A DNA stretch of 64,000 bases from Buttiauxella sp049686335 (GCF_049686335.1 NZ_JBAVHX010000002.1:1-64000); one strand, 5' to 3'; positions 34,563-43,247 are shown, counted from the first letter of the stretch. Notes: generated from the sequence alone by a model not told the origin. Made by a program: numbers and translations.

Positions 34563-35603
34563 ATGAAAGCTATGCGTACCACTGTCGCAACTGTTGTCGC
34601 CGCGACCTTATCCCTGAGTGCTTTCGGCGCGTATGCTGCTGCAAGCCTGACTGGCGCTGGTGCAACCTTCCCTGCGCCGGTGTATGCCAAATGGGCAGAT
34701 ACCTACAATAAATCAACTGGTAACAAAGTTAACTACCAGGGTATCGGCTCCTCCGGTGGCGTTAAACAAATCATTGCTCACACCGTGGATTTCGGTGCAT
34801 CTGATGCCCCACTGGCTGACGACAAGCTGCAACAAGAAGGGCTGTTCCAGTTCCCGACAGTTATCGGCGGTGTTGTTCTGGCTGTTAACCTGCCAGGCGT
34901 AAAATCTGGCGAGCTGGTGCTCGACGGTAAAACACTGGGTGACATCTACCTGGGAAAAATCAAAAAATGGGATGACGAAGCAATTGCTAAACTCAACCCA
35001 GGCATGAAACTGCCAGCGCAAAACATCGCGGTTGTGCGTCGTGCAGACGGTTCAGGTACCTCTTTCGTTTTCACCAGCTACCTGGCGAAAGTAAACGAAG
35101 AGTGGAAATCTAAAATCGGTTCAGGCTCAACGGTAAACTGGCCAACCGGTCTGGGCGGCAAAGGTAACGACGGTATCGCAGCCTTCGTACAGCGTCTGCC
35201 TGGTTCAATTGGTTATGTTGAATATGCTTACGCTAAGCAGAACAACCTGGCTTACACCAAACTGATTTCTGCTGATGGCAAGCCAGTTGCGCCTTCTGAA
35301 GAAAACTTTGCCAACGCGGCGAAAGGCGCAGACTGGAGCAAAACATTCGCTCAGGATCTGACTAACCAGAAAGGTGACGCTGCGTGGCCAATCACGTCAA
35401 CGACCTTCATCCTGGTACACAAAGAGCAGAAAAACCCAGAGCAGGGTGCTGAAGTGCTGAAGTTCTTCGACTGGGCTTATAAAGAGGGTGCAAAACAGGC
35501 TAACGACCTGGATTATGCTTCCCTGCCAGACTCCGTGGTTGAGCAGGTTCGCGCTGCATGGAAAACCAACGTTAAAGACAGCTCCGGTAAGTCACTTTAT
35601 TAA
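34563..35603 (+). CDS. pstS: Periplasmic phosphate-binding protein PstS
   Basis: 346 aa. Signal peptide ending GAYA-A before ASLTGAGATFPAPVY. The phosphate pocket is recognisable in GATFPAP, GIGSSGGVKQI, DFGASDAPL and RRADGSGTSFVFT. It delivers phosphate to PstCAB. First gene of the pst operon; REP-like hairpins separate it from pstC. Confidence 0.97.
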   Translation: MKAMRTTVATVVAATLSLSAFGAYAAASLTGAGATFPAPVYAKWADTYNKSTGNKVNYQGIGSSGGVKQIIAHTVDFGASDAPLADDKLQQEGLFQFPTVIGGVVLAVNLPGVKSGELVLDGKTLGDIYLGKIKKWDDEAIAKLNPGMKLPAQNIAVVRRADGSGTSFVFTSYLAKVNEEWKSKIGSGSTVNWPTGLGGKGNDGIAAFVQRLPGSIGYVEYAYAKQNNLAYTKLISADGKPVAPSEENFANAAKGADWSKTFAQDLTNQKGDAAWPITSTTFILVHKEQKNPEQGAEVLKFFDWAYKEGAKQANDLDYASLPDSVVEQVRAAWKTNVKDSSGKSLY

Positions 35604-35623
35604 TAGTTATTTTTTAACGAAAA

Positions 35624-35697
35624 TGGCGGATAGCGCGAATGCTTATCCGCCCTACAACTGCTTTTCGTAGGTCGGATTAGCGTAAGCGACATCCGAC
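35624..35697. repeat. Pair of REP-like hairpins between pstS and pstC
   Basis: Two inverted hairpins: GGCGGAT/ATCCGCC at 35625-35651 and GTCGGAT/ATCCGAC at 35671-35697, each next to a CTAC/GTAG and facing each other, as in BIMEs. Such elements stabilise upstream mRNA and would fit higher yield of PstS than of PstC. Confidence 0.72.
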
Positions 35698-35735
35698 ATG
35701 TTGTAAGAAACGTATTTAAACTTAAAGAGTAAGCT

Positions 35736-36698
35736 ATGGCGGTAAGTAAGCCGACGTTCAAGTCCCCTGGTAAGCAAGGTGATGTCATTTTCAGCGCGCT
35801 AGTTAAACTGGCAGCGCTGATTGTGCTATTCCTGCTGGGCGGCATCATCATCTCCCTGATCATCTCCTCCTGGCCGAGCATTCAGAAGTTCGGTTTCTCG
35901 TTCCTGTGGACTAAAGAGTGGGATGCTCCAAACGATATTTACGGTGCACTGGTTCCGATTTACGGCACGCTGGTGACGTCGTTTATCGCTCTGTTGATTG
36001 CAGTGCCGGTGAGTTTCGGTATCGCACTGTTCCTGACGGAGCTGGCACCCAACTGGTTGCGCCGCCCGCTGGGTATCGCCATCGAACTGCTGGCTGCTAT
36101 TCCAAGTATCGTTTACGGCATGTGGGGTCTGTTTATCTTTGCTCCGCTGTTTGCGACCTACTTCCAGGAACCTGTCGGCAACGTGCTGTCTTCTGTACCG
36201 ATTGTGGGCGAATTGTTCTCAGGCCCAGCGTTCGGTATCGGTATTCTCGCCGCAGGCGTGATACTGGCCATCATGATCATTCCTTACATTGCGGCGGTTA
36301 TGCGCGATGTATTTGAACAAACTCCTGTGATGATGAAAGAGTCGGCCTACGGTATTGGCTGCACCACATGGGAAGTTATCTGGCGCATTGTTTTACCGTT
36401 CACCAAAAATGGGGTGATTGGTGGGGTGATGTTGGGTCTGGGCCGTGCGTTGGGTGAAACCATGGCGGTGACCTTTATCATCGGTAACACCTACCAGCTC
36501 GACAATGCTTCGTTATATATGCCGGGCAACAGTATTACTTCTGCCCTGGCGAATGAGTTTGCTGAAGCCGAATCAGGCCTGCACACCGCAGCGCTGATGG
36601 AGCTGGGTCTGATTCTGTTCGTGATTACCTTTATCGTACTGGCTATCTCTAAGTTTATGGTTATGCGGCTGGCGAAGAATGAAGGAGCGCGCTCATGA
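35736..36698 (+). CDS. pstC: Phosphate ABC transporter permease PstC
   Basis: 320 aa with six transmembrane segments. The cytoplasmic coupling motif of the permease is near ESAYGIGCTTWEVIWRIVLPF (about residues 205-225), followed by GLGRALGETMAVTFIIGN. Ends in an ATGA overlap with pstA. Confidence 0.97.
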   Translation: MAVSKPTFKSPGKQGDVIFSALVKLAALIVLFLLGGIIISLIISSWPSIQKFGFSFLWTKEWDAPNDIYGALVPIYGTLVTSFIALLIAVPVSFGIALFLTELAPNWLRRPLGIAIELLAAIPSIVYGMWGLFIFAPLFATYFQEPVGNVLSSVPIVGELFSGPAFGIGILAAGVILAIMIIPYIAAVMRDVFEQTPVMMKESAYGIGCTTWEVIWRIVLPFTKNGVIGGVMLGLGRALGETMAVTFIIGNTYQLDNASLYMPGNSITSALANEFAEAESGLHTAALMELGLILFVITFIVLAISKFMVMRLAKNEGARS

Positions 36699-37585
36699 CG
36701 ACTATGGAAATGCAAAGCCGTGCGGCACTGGCTGAATCACGCCGCAAAATGCAGGCACGCCGCCGCTTTAAAAACCGTATCGCACTGACCCTGTCGATGG
36801 GAACCATGGCATTTGGCCTGTTCTGGCTGGTGTGGATCCTGTTCTCGACTGTGACTCGCGGCATCGACGGTATGTCGATTGCGCTCTTCACCGAAATGAC
36901 GCCTCCGCCAAATACTGCGGGTGGTGGTCTGGCGAACGCCCTTGCAGGTAGCGGCCTGTTAATCCTTTGGGCGACCGTTTTCGGTACGCCGCTGGGCATC
37001 ATGGCGGGTATTTATCTGGCGGAGTACGGCCGCAAATCGTGGCTTGCAGAAGTGATTCGTTTTATTAACGACATCCTGCTTTCTGCGCCGTCAATCGTGG
37101 TGGGCTTGTTCGTCTACACCATCGTGGTTGCGAAGATGCAGCACTTCTCGGGTTGGGCTGGTGTGATTGCACTGGCGCTGCTGCAGGTGCCCATCGTTAT
37201 TCGTACTACTGAAAACATGCTGAAGCTGGTGCCAGACAGCCTGCGCGAAGCGGCTTACGCTCTGGGCACGCCAAAGTGGAAAATGATTTCTGCTATTACG
37301 CTGAAAGCTTCTGTTTCCGGGATTATTACCGGGGTACTGCTGGCGATTGCACGTATCGCGGGTGAAACGGCCCCTCTGCTGTTCACGTCGCTCTCCAACC
37401 AGTTCTGGAGCACCGACATGATGCAGCCACTGGCCAACTTGCCGGTGACGATTTTCAAATTTGCCATGAGCCCGTTTGCCGAATGGCAACAGTTAGCCTG
37501 GGCCGGCGTTCTGATTATTACTCTGTGTGTGCTGCTGCTGAACATTATGGCGCGCGTAATTTTTTCAAAGAGTAAACACGGTTAA
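36695..37585 (+). CDS. pstA: Phosphate ABC transporter permease PstA
   Basis: 296 aa with six transmembrane segments and the coupling region REAAYALGTPKWKMISAITL (about residues 183-202), then ARIAGETAPLLFTS. Translationally coupled to pstC by the 4-nt overlap. Confidence 0.97.
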   Translation: MTTMEMQSRAALAESRRKMQARRRFKNRIALTLSMGTMAFGLFWLVWILFSTVTRGIDGMSIALFTEMTPPPNTAGGGLANALAGSGLLILWATVFGTPLGIMAGIYLAEYGRKSWLAEVIRFINDILLSAPSIVVGLFVYTIVVAKMQHFSGWAGVIALALLQVPIVIRTTENMLKLVPDSLREAAYALGTPKWKMISAITLKASVSGIITGVLLAIARIAGETAPLLFTSLSNQFWSTDMMQPLANLPVTIFKFAMSPFAEWQQLAWAGVLIITLCVLLLNIMARVIFSKSKHG

Positions 37586-37632
37586 ATTTTGCGGCGCGGC
37601 AACGGCGGCGCCGGATGGAGATTAAGAGACAG

Positions 37633-38406
37633 ATGAGTATGGTCGATACCGCCTCAGGCAAAATTCAGGTTCGCGATTTGAACTTCTTTTATGGCAAATT
37701 CCATGCCCTGAAAGACATCAATCTGGATATCGCAAAAAACCAGGTTACCGCGTTCATTGGCCCGTCAGGTTGTGGTAAATCCACCCTGCTGCGTACATTC
37801 AACAAAATGTACTCGCTCTATCCGGAGCAGCGTGCGGAAGGTGAAATCTTGATTGATGGGGAAAACATCCTCACTCAGAGCCAGGATATCGCCCTGTTGC
37901 GTGCCAAAGTAGGCATGGTGTTCCAGAAGCCGACGCCGTTCCCGATGTCGATTTACGACAACATCGCTTTCGGTGTACGCCTGTTTGAAAAGCTGTCACG
38001 CAGCGACATGGACGAGCGTGTGCAGTGGGCTTTGACCAAAGCCGCGTTGTGGAACGAAACCAAAGATAAATTGCACCAGAGCGGATACAGTCTCTCCGGT
38101 GGCCAGCAGCAGCGTCTGTGCATTGCGCGTGGTATTGCGATTCGCCCGGAAGTGTTATTGCTTGATGAGCCGTGTTCAGCACTAGACCCAATTTCTACCG
38201 GTCGTATCGAAGAGCTGATCACCGAGCTGAAACAGGATTACACCGTGGTCATCGTTACCCACAACATGCAGCAGGCGGCGCGTTGTTCAGACCACACCGC
38301 GTTTATGTACCTGGGTGAGCTTATCGAGTTCAGCGAAACCGACACGCTGTTTACCACACCAGCTAAAAAGCAAACCGAAGACTATATTACTGGCCGTTAC
38401 GGCTGA
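37633..38406 (+). CDS. pstB: Phosphate ABC transporter ATPase PstB
   Basis: 257 aa. Walker A GPSGCGKST (about residue 43), signature LSGGQQQRL, Walker B VLLLDEP. An in-frame ATG at 37615 would add six residues; 37633 is chosen to match the family N-terminus MSMVDTA. Powers phosphate import and, with PhoU, relays phosphate status to PhoR. Confidence 0.96.
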   Translation: MSMVDTASGKIQVRDLNFFYGKFHALKDINLDIAKNQVTAFIGPSGCGKSTLLRTFNKMYSLYPEQRAEGEILIDGENILTQSQDIALLRAKVGMVFQKPTPFPMSIYDNIAFGVRLFEKLSRSDMDERVQWALTKAALWNETKDKLHQSGYSLSGGQQQRLCIARGIAIRPEVLLLDEPCSALDPISTGRIEELITELKQDYTVVIVTHNMQQAARCSDHTAFMYLGELIEFSETDTLFTTPAKKQTEDYITGRYG

Positions 38407-38420
38407 TCCGGGAGAATACA

Positions 38421-39146
38421 ATGGATAGCCTCAATCTCAACAAACACATTTCAGGCCAGTTTAACGCCGAGCTGGAATATATCCGCACCCAGGTTATGAC
38501 GATGGGTGGGCTTGTGGAGCAACAGCTTTCTGATGCGATCACCGCCATGCATAATCAAGATGGCGAGCTGGCGAAGCGCGTCATCGAAGGCGACCAAAAA
38601 GTTAACATGATGGAAGTCGCCATCGATGAAGCCTGCGTGCGCATCATCGCTAAACGCCAGCCAACCGCCAGCGACCTGCGTCTGGTGATGGCCATCATCA
38701 AAACGATTTCTGAGCTGGAACGTATCGGTGATGTGGCGGATAAAATCTGTCGCACGGCGCTGGAGAAATTCTCTCATCAGCACCAACCGCTGCTGGTTAG
38801 CCTCGAATCTTTAGGCCGTCATACCGTGCAAATGCTGCATGACGTGCTGGACGCCTTTGCGCGTATGGATCTTGATGAAGCTGTGCGTATTTACCGTGAA
38901 GATAAGAAAGTTGACCAGGAATATGAAGGCATCGTGCGTCAGTTGATGACTTATATGATGGAAGACTCGCGCACTATTCCAAGCGTGCTGACTGCGCTGT
39001 TCTGTGCGCGTTCTATCGAGCGTATCGGTGACCGCTGCCAGAATATCTGCGAATTTATATTCTACTTCGTCAAAGGGCAGGATTTCCGTCATGTCGGCGG
39101 CGACGAACTGGATAAGTTACTTGCCGGGAAAGACCCGAAAGAGTGA
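38421..39146 (+). CDS. phoU: PhoU, phosphate signalling regulator
   Basis: 241 aa all-helical tandem PhoU domains, each with an E/DxxxD metal motif, here ELERIGDVADKICR (about residue 96) and RSIERIGDRCQNICE (about 196). It links PstSCAB to PhoR and keeps the Pho regulon off when phosphate is plentiful. Last gene of the operon, followed by a hairpin. Confidence 0.97.
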   Translation: MDSLNLNKHISGQFNAELEYIRTQVMTMGGLVEQQLSDAITAMHNQDGELAKRVIEGDQKVNMMEVAIDEACVRIIAKRQPTASDLRLVMAIIKTISELERIGDVADKICRTALEKFSHQHQPLLVSLESLGRHTVQMLHDVLDAFARMDLDEAVRIYREDKKVDQEYEGIVRQLMTYMMEDSRTIPSVLTALFCARSIERIGDRCQNICEFIFYFVKGQDFRHVGGDELDKLLAGKDPKE

Positions 39147-39152
39147 TCTATC

Positions 39153-39179
39153 GGCCCTCTCTCACTTCGGGAGAGGGCC
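39153..39179. terminator. Hairpin after phoU
   Basis: Stem GGCCCTCTC (39153-39161) with GAGAGGGCC (39171-39179). The T-run on the plus strand is poor, so it is a weak intrinsic terminator candidate or an mRNA-end stabiliser. Confidence 0.6.
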
Positions 39180-39195
39180 TGTATTGTCGCTATGT

Positions 39196-39618
39196 TTAGG
39201 GACTAACCACTGTCAGCGTATAGTCTTTACTGAAATAACTGCCAGGAGCGAACATATGCCCATACATGCCACTACTGATGTTGATTTTTAGTAGTCCCGG
39301 TTTTGTTGGGGTGCCATACACCTCTACACAATTATAATTATTACTATCCTTCGGTTTCATATTTTTTATTTCTTCCTCAGATAATTGGCAGTAGCGTACA
39401 GAAATACCAGAATCAGCAGGTGTAATTGATCCAGCCTTTCTATCTACCCCTCTAAAAACAGGCCCTCCAAGAATATCAATTTTAAAACGATAAGGCGTAT
39501 TCACTGTTGCTTTTTTTAATACTTCATTCTCGGGAATGAATTCTGCTTTTGGGCTTAATAAAGTACATGCAGATAAGCAAAAAAGACATGGAACAAAAAT
39601 CAAATGTAGTGTTGACAT
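39196..39618 (-). CDS. Small putative lipoprotein, candidate immunity or partner protein
   Basis: 140 aa, family not recognised. N-terminus MSTLHLIFVPCLFCLSACTLL is a lipoprotein signal with lipobox LSAC (Cys18) and Thr at +2, predicting the outer-membrane inner face. The mature part has two further Cys (in RYCQL and NYNCVEV) that could pair in the periplasm, and looks mainly beta. No ribosome site is visible; the ATG follows the stop of the upstream gene by 2 nt, implying translational coupling. It is AT-rich relative to the flanks. By position it may be an immunity or chaperone protein for the upstream peptidase-like product; this is inference. Confidence 0.7.
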   Translation of the reverse strand: MSTLHLIFVPCLFCLSACTLLSPKAEFIPENEVLKKATVNTPYRFKIDILGGPVFRGVDRKAGSITPADSGISVRYCQLSEEEIKNMKPKDSNNYNCVEVYGTPTKPGLLKINISSGMYGHMFAPGSYFSKDYTLTVVSP

Positions 39619-39620
39619 TT

Positions 39621-40787
39621 TTATTTTAGTGGTTTAAAAACCACTCCTCCAAAAAACCTTTTAATGAAAAAGAACATGTCATTTCCTGGTTTTAACTGAT
39701 CAGATATATATCCCCAGGAAAACAACTTCAAATGCACTGTTCCCTCAGAATCCTGGTTTACCGGACCATCCCAGACAATCCAATGAGTAGGGTATGTTGT
39801 TCGTTCAGATGAACTACCCTTTAATAAACTGTCATTGATAAGTGAAATAACTGTATAACCTTTCTGAATGTACTCATTTAATTCATTAACCCCCTGAATT
39901 CCTGCTTGGGTTACTCCGACATTACTGAATACTTTTTCATACCCCGCTTTCTCAAACCATTCCGTCAATGTGTTCCACATAGTGATGCCCGAGAATGGGG
40001 AATCAAGGTTGTCAAAACTCAATACTGCATTTTCCGAGTCTCTCAGCCCGGCAAGCGTCATCCAGTCAATCCCTGATATATCACCATAAAAATGCCCTGT
40101 TGGATGACAGCAACCCACGCCTAGTGTTATCTCAAGCTTACCGATTTTAGTTTTCCCATACTGCCACAACTCCTGCGCTGCTTGCACATACACATCAGGA
40201 CGGTCTTTTTGCAAGCAGTAAAAAAACGCCGCAGGGCCACATAAGCTGGCATTGAACTGGTTTGGGTAATCGACCTGATTAAATCGATTATTTATTTGTT
40301 GCTCTATAAGCGATTTTTTAAATGGATCCTGAGGGCTGCCAATAGGATATTCCTTCGCAATGAAAGGTCTTTCCGGTTTGGATATTTTTACAACAACAGT
40401 GTTATCGCCTTCGCTTACTCGCTTGGTGGTTCCTGTCGACTGGAAATAACAAGGATTTTCACGCTTAATTGATGACCAGGCTTTACCAGACGCGAAATCT
40501 TCTAGTGTGTACATTTTTGTGAATGGTTGAGGTGAAACACATAAAGTTTTAAGCATGGTTTTTCGATAAAGCATCACTTCCATAATATAAATGGTTGAAA
40601 GCGGTTCGCAGATCTCTTCTGTTACATGAAGCTGGGTTTCATAATTAGCCTGTGGCGCTTGTTGCTTTACATCCACAATGGCATGTTTATTTCTTTCCGA
40701 ATCCATCCGGTAAATAAATAGATCATAAAGAATTTCACTCGCGGGTAAATTCGAACTTATTCTGGTGGAGACATGATAAACAGACAT
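39621..40787 (-). CDS. Unknown protein with predicted papain-like cysteine peptidase domain
   Basis: 388 aa, no family recognised with confidence. No signal peptide. The N-terminal 170 residues look mainly beta-stranded. The C-terminal part carries a possible papain/C39/NlpC-type active site: NASLCGPAAFFYCL (Cys183), THWIVWDGP (His335) and LKLFSWGY (about 354-361). An upstream GTG at 40808 is possible; the ATG at 40787 has AAGGAT upstream. It pairs tightly with the downstream lipoprotein gene. The pair is AT-rich, is absent from this place in E. coli and sits in a variable block, so recent transfer is likely. It could be an antibacterial effector, a housekeeping peptidase or a transglutaminase-like enzyme. 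Confidence 0.7.
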   Translation of the reverse strand: MSVYHVSTRISSNLPASEILYDLFIYRMDSERNKHAIVDVKQQAPQANYETQLHVTEEICEPLSTIYIMEVMLYRKTMLKTLCVSPQPFTKMYTLEDFASGKAWSSIKRENPCYFQSTGTTKRVSEGDNTVVVKISKPERPFIAKEYPIGSPQDPFKKSLIEQQINNRFNQVDYPNQFNASLCGPAAFFYCLQKDRPDVYVQAAQELWQYGKTKIGKLEITLGVGCCHPTGHFYGDISGIDWMTLAGLRDSENAVLSFDNLDSPFSGITMWNTLTEWFEKAGYEKVFSNVGVTQAGIQGVNELNEYIQKGYTVISLINDSLLKGSSSERTTYPTHWIVWDGPVNQDSEGTVHLKLFSWGYISDQLKPGNDMFFFIKRFFGGVVFKPLK

Positions 40788-40902
40788 TATCCAAATCCTT
40801 ATGAACACGAAGAATAAAGATTACAACTATAGTCCCAGCAAAAAAGGCATGGATGTCTGAAAATGGTAAGTGCAATTTATATTGCATGGTGGAAGGACAT
40901 AA

Positions 40903-40937
40903 AAAAAGGTTCACCGCAGAATAGCGTGAACCTTTTT
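40903..40937 (-). terminator. PTS operon terminator
   Basis: 12-bp stem (40903-40914 with 40926-40937) with an A-run to the left, giving a T-run on the minus strand after the IIC stop. It could also work on the plus strand. Confidence 0.87.
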
Positions 40938-40960
40938 AAGGTTGTCAATTAACTCAAATA

Positions 40961-42217
40961 TTAGCGAACGATAATCCCTAACAGAATACCCAGCGCACCA
41001 AAGTCTGCATCACTGAAAGTAGTGTTAGCAAAGCCGATATCACCGAGCACTGGCAGCAAGAACACTGGCAGGAAGGTAATCAGTAAGCCCTGAGCGAAGG
41101 CACCCAAAATAGCCCCACGACGCCCACCGGTTGCGTTGCCAAATACACCCGCCGCCGCACCGACAAAGAAGTGTGGCACCACGCCTGGGATAATGACCGT
41201 CATGTTAAGCAGATACAGCGCAAACATCCCGATCAAACCTGCGGCAAAGCTGCTCAGGAAGCCAACCAGTACCGCATTAGGTGCGTATGGGAACACGACC
41301 GGGCAATCGAGCGCTGGTTTCGCGTTCGGCACCAGTTTGTCGGAAATCCCTTTAAATGCCGGAACGATTTCCGCGATAACCATCCGCACACCTTGCAGAA
41401 TGATGTACACACCTGCGGCGAAGGTGATGGACTGCATGATGGAGAACATGAACCAGTTCTTACCACCACTCAGCTCTTTCACCACGTCTGCGCCAGCAAA
41501 CAGGCACGTCACGAGGAAGATGATGCTCATGGTAAAGGAGATAGCGACCGGCGTATCGCGCAAGAACAGCAGACTTTTCGGCACATTCATGTCTTCAGTC
41601 GAGTGTTCTTTATTACCAAATTTGCTGCCGATGAAACCCGCTAACACATAAGATAACGTCGAGAAGTGGCCGATGGCGACATCATCAGAACCGGTGACTT
41701 TCTTCATGTAAGGGTGGGCAATAGCGGGGAAAAAGACCATCGCCACGCCAACAACCAGCGAGCCAACAGCAATCAGCGTCACGCCGGTCATACCCGCAGT
41801 TGCCAGGATCACCGCCACCATCATCGACATAAACAAGGTGTGGTGACCGGTCAGGAAGATAAATTTCCACGGCGTGAAACGAGCAATCAAGATATTGATA
41901 ACCATGGCGAAGAACATGATCATCGCCATCTCTTTACCGAAGCTTTTCTGCGCCACGGAAACAATGGCTTCATTGTTTGGCACCACGCCCTGAATACCAA
42001 AAGCGTGTTGGAAAATGTTTGCGAAGTCACCCAGCGATGACACCACTAAACCGGCACCCGCGCCTAAAATCACAAAACCCATGATGGTTTTGACAGTGCC
42101 TTTAATACATTCGGTGACCGGCTTTTTCTGTGCAATCAAGCCAATCAAGGCGATTAAACCGACCAGTACCGCCGGTTCGGAAAGCACATCGCTCATCAAA
42201 AAACGAAAGAAATCCAT
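40961..42217 (-). CDS. PTS IIC component, ascorbate (UlaA/SgaT) family
   Basis: 418 aa membrane protein with about 11 hydrophobic segments. ILGAGAGLVVSSLGDFANIFQHAFGIQGVVPNNEA, HHTLFMSMM and VVPHFFVGAAAGVFGNATGGRRGA are features of the ascorbate-type IIC superfamily. It is a sugar channel and phosphotransfer partner of the separate IIB and IIA. The substrate is unknown: no Ula-type decarboxylase or epimerase genes accompany it. Last gene of a leftward IIA-IIB-IIC unit. Confidence 0.88.
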   Translation of the reverse strand: MDFFRFLMSDVLSEPAVLVGLIALIGLIAQKKPVTECIKGTVKTIMGFVILGAGAGLVVSSLGDFANIFQHAFGIQGVVPNNEAIVSVAQKSFGKEMAMIMFFAMVINILIARFTPWKFIFLTGHHTLFMSMMVAVILATAGMTGVTLIAVGSLVVGVAMVFFPAIAHPYMKKVTGSDDVAIGHFSTLSYVLAGFIGSKFGNKEHSTEDMNVPKSLLFLRDTPVAISFTMSIIFLVTCLFAGADVVKELSGGKNWFMFSIMQSITFAAGVYIILQGVRMVIAEIVPAFKGISDKLVPNAKPALDCPVVFPYAPNAVLVGFLSSFAAGLIGMFALYLLNMTVIIPGVVPHFFVGAAAGVFGNATGGRRGAILGAFAQGLLITFLPVFLLPVLGDIGFANTTFSDADFGALGILLGIIVR

Positions 42218-42229
42218 AACGACCTCGAC

Positions 42230-42517
42230 TTACAGTGCGCCTAACTCGGTTAATGCCACGGACAAACGTTCTTTCATGGCTTTTTTGTCGATCATATTGT
42301 CCAGCGCGACGATTTTCCCGGCGACGGACTGTGCGACTAATTGCTCCGCAATATCTTTGGTACCAACAAAAATATCGCTCGGCGTGCCTTTGGCGGAACC
42401 GAGATCGACATGGTCAACATCTGCGCTGACGCCTAAGTCTTTCAGGATGGTTTTAATGCTCATTTCCATCATCAGGCTGGTGCCTAAACCGTTACCGCAA
42501 ACCACTGTAATTTTCAT
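42230..42517 (-). CDS. PTS IIB component, ascorbate/galactitol type
   Basis: 95 aa. The phosphocysteine loop VVCGNGLGTS holds Cys7, the usual IIB phosphorylation site. Separated from IIC by 12 nt and from IIA by 161 nt, the latter gap holding a hairpin and a repeat element. Confidence 0.9.
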   Translation of the reverse strand: MKITVVCGNGLGTSLMMEMSIKTILKDLGVSADVDHVDLGSAKGTPSDIFVGTKDIAEQLVAQSVAGKIVALDNMIDKKAMKERLSVALTELGAL

Positions 42518-42534
42518 AATTTTCCCCTGGATTA

Positions 42535-42556
42535 AAAGCCTATCCCATTAGGCTAT
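42535..42556 (-). terminator. Possible attenuator hairpin between PTS IIA and IIB
   Basis: Stem AGCCTA (42537-42542) with TAGGCT (42549-42554). On the minus strand it is followed by TTTTAAT, just before the IIB ribosome site. A 6-bp stem is weak, so partial termination at most. Confidence 0.4.
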
Positions 42557-42664
42557 TTTATTTGTTCGTTTGGTCCTGGGCTGTGCTCAAAATCCTCACG
42601 TACTACGTGTACGCTGTGGTTTTTCCGCGCAGTCCAATGCCAAACGGTCTGCAACAATGACGCC
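42550..42664. repeat. 115-bp interspersed repeat, copy A (between PTS IIA and IIB)
   Basis: Shares most positions with copy B at 59742-59855, including GTGCTCA, AATCCTCACGTACT and GTACGCT, and a central CGTAC/GTACG hairpin. Both copies lie between two genes of one operon. The family is not named here; it is likely a non-autonomous enterobacterial repeat. Confidence 0.72.
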
Positions 42665-42678
42665 TACTGGGTCAGGCT

Positions 42679-43122
42679 CTAATAGCGCGCAATGACGGAC
42701 AAAATGTCTTGCGTTGTTTTGGCCTGCAAAATGGCCTGAATGTCTTGTTCGTTATCGAATAGTTGGGCGAGCTGAGAAATCGCTTCAATGTGGCTGGTAC
42801 TGTCGGTGGCAGCTAACACAATCAACAACTTCACCGGATCGTTTTCATCGGCATCGAAATTCACACCAGAAGTGATAAGCGTCAGCGCCAGCGCGAGTTT
42901 GTTCGCACCTTCTTCAGGGCGGGCATGGGGCATCGCAATACCGGGACCCACCACGTAATACGGGCCGATCGCTTCATGAGAGCGGTAGATTGCATCCACA
43001 TAACGTGGCTCAATCGAACCGTTTTCAATCAGCGGACGGCATGAAATAGACACGGCATCGCGCCAGTCTTTAGCCTGCTCGACGACCTGAACAACCTCTG
43101 CGGTTAAGAGTGTTTTTAACAT
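42679..43122 (-). CDS. PTS IIA component, ascorbate (UlaC)/mannitol type
   Basis: 147 aa. Phosphorylated His66 in GPGIAMPHARPEEG, the signature of the PTS EIIA type-2 domain. Takes phosphate from HPr and passes it to the IIB Cys. First gene of the leftward operon, divergent from the LacI-family regulator. Confidence 0.9.
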   Translation of the reverse strand: MLKTLLTAEVVQVVEQAKDWRDAVSISCRPLIENGSIEPRYVDAIYRSHEAIGPYYVVGPGIAMPHARPEEGANKLALALTLITSGVNFDADENDPVKLLIVLAATDSTSHIEAISQLAQLFDNEQDIQAILQAKTTQDILSVIARY

Positions 43123-43199
43123 GCGACTGATAACTCCCGATGATAATTAACAGGAGAGTAGATTTTTAAGTCAGCAATTAATGTGATGGTTGTCTCATT

Positions 43200-43247
43200 T
43201 GATAGCGCTACCTGATAGCGCTATCAAGGTTTGTGATAGCGCTATCA
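43200..43247. promoter_or_regulatory. Three copies of a LacI-family operator
   Basis: Palindrome TGATAGCGCTATCA is perfect at 43213-43226 and 43234-43247 (centres 21 bp apart, two helical turns). A third, imperfect copy TGATAGCGCTACCT is at 43200-43213. They lie between the divergent IIA and regulator genes, so the adjacent LacI-type protein is the likely binder, controlling both directions. Confidence 0.85.
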
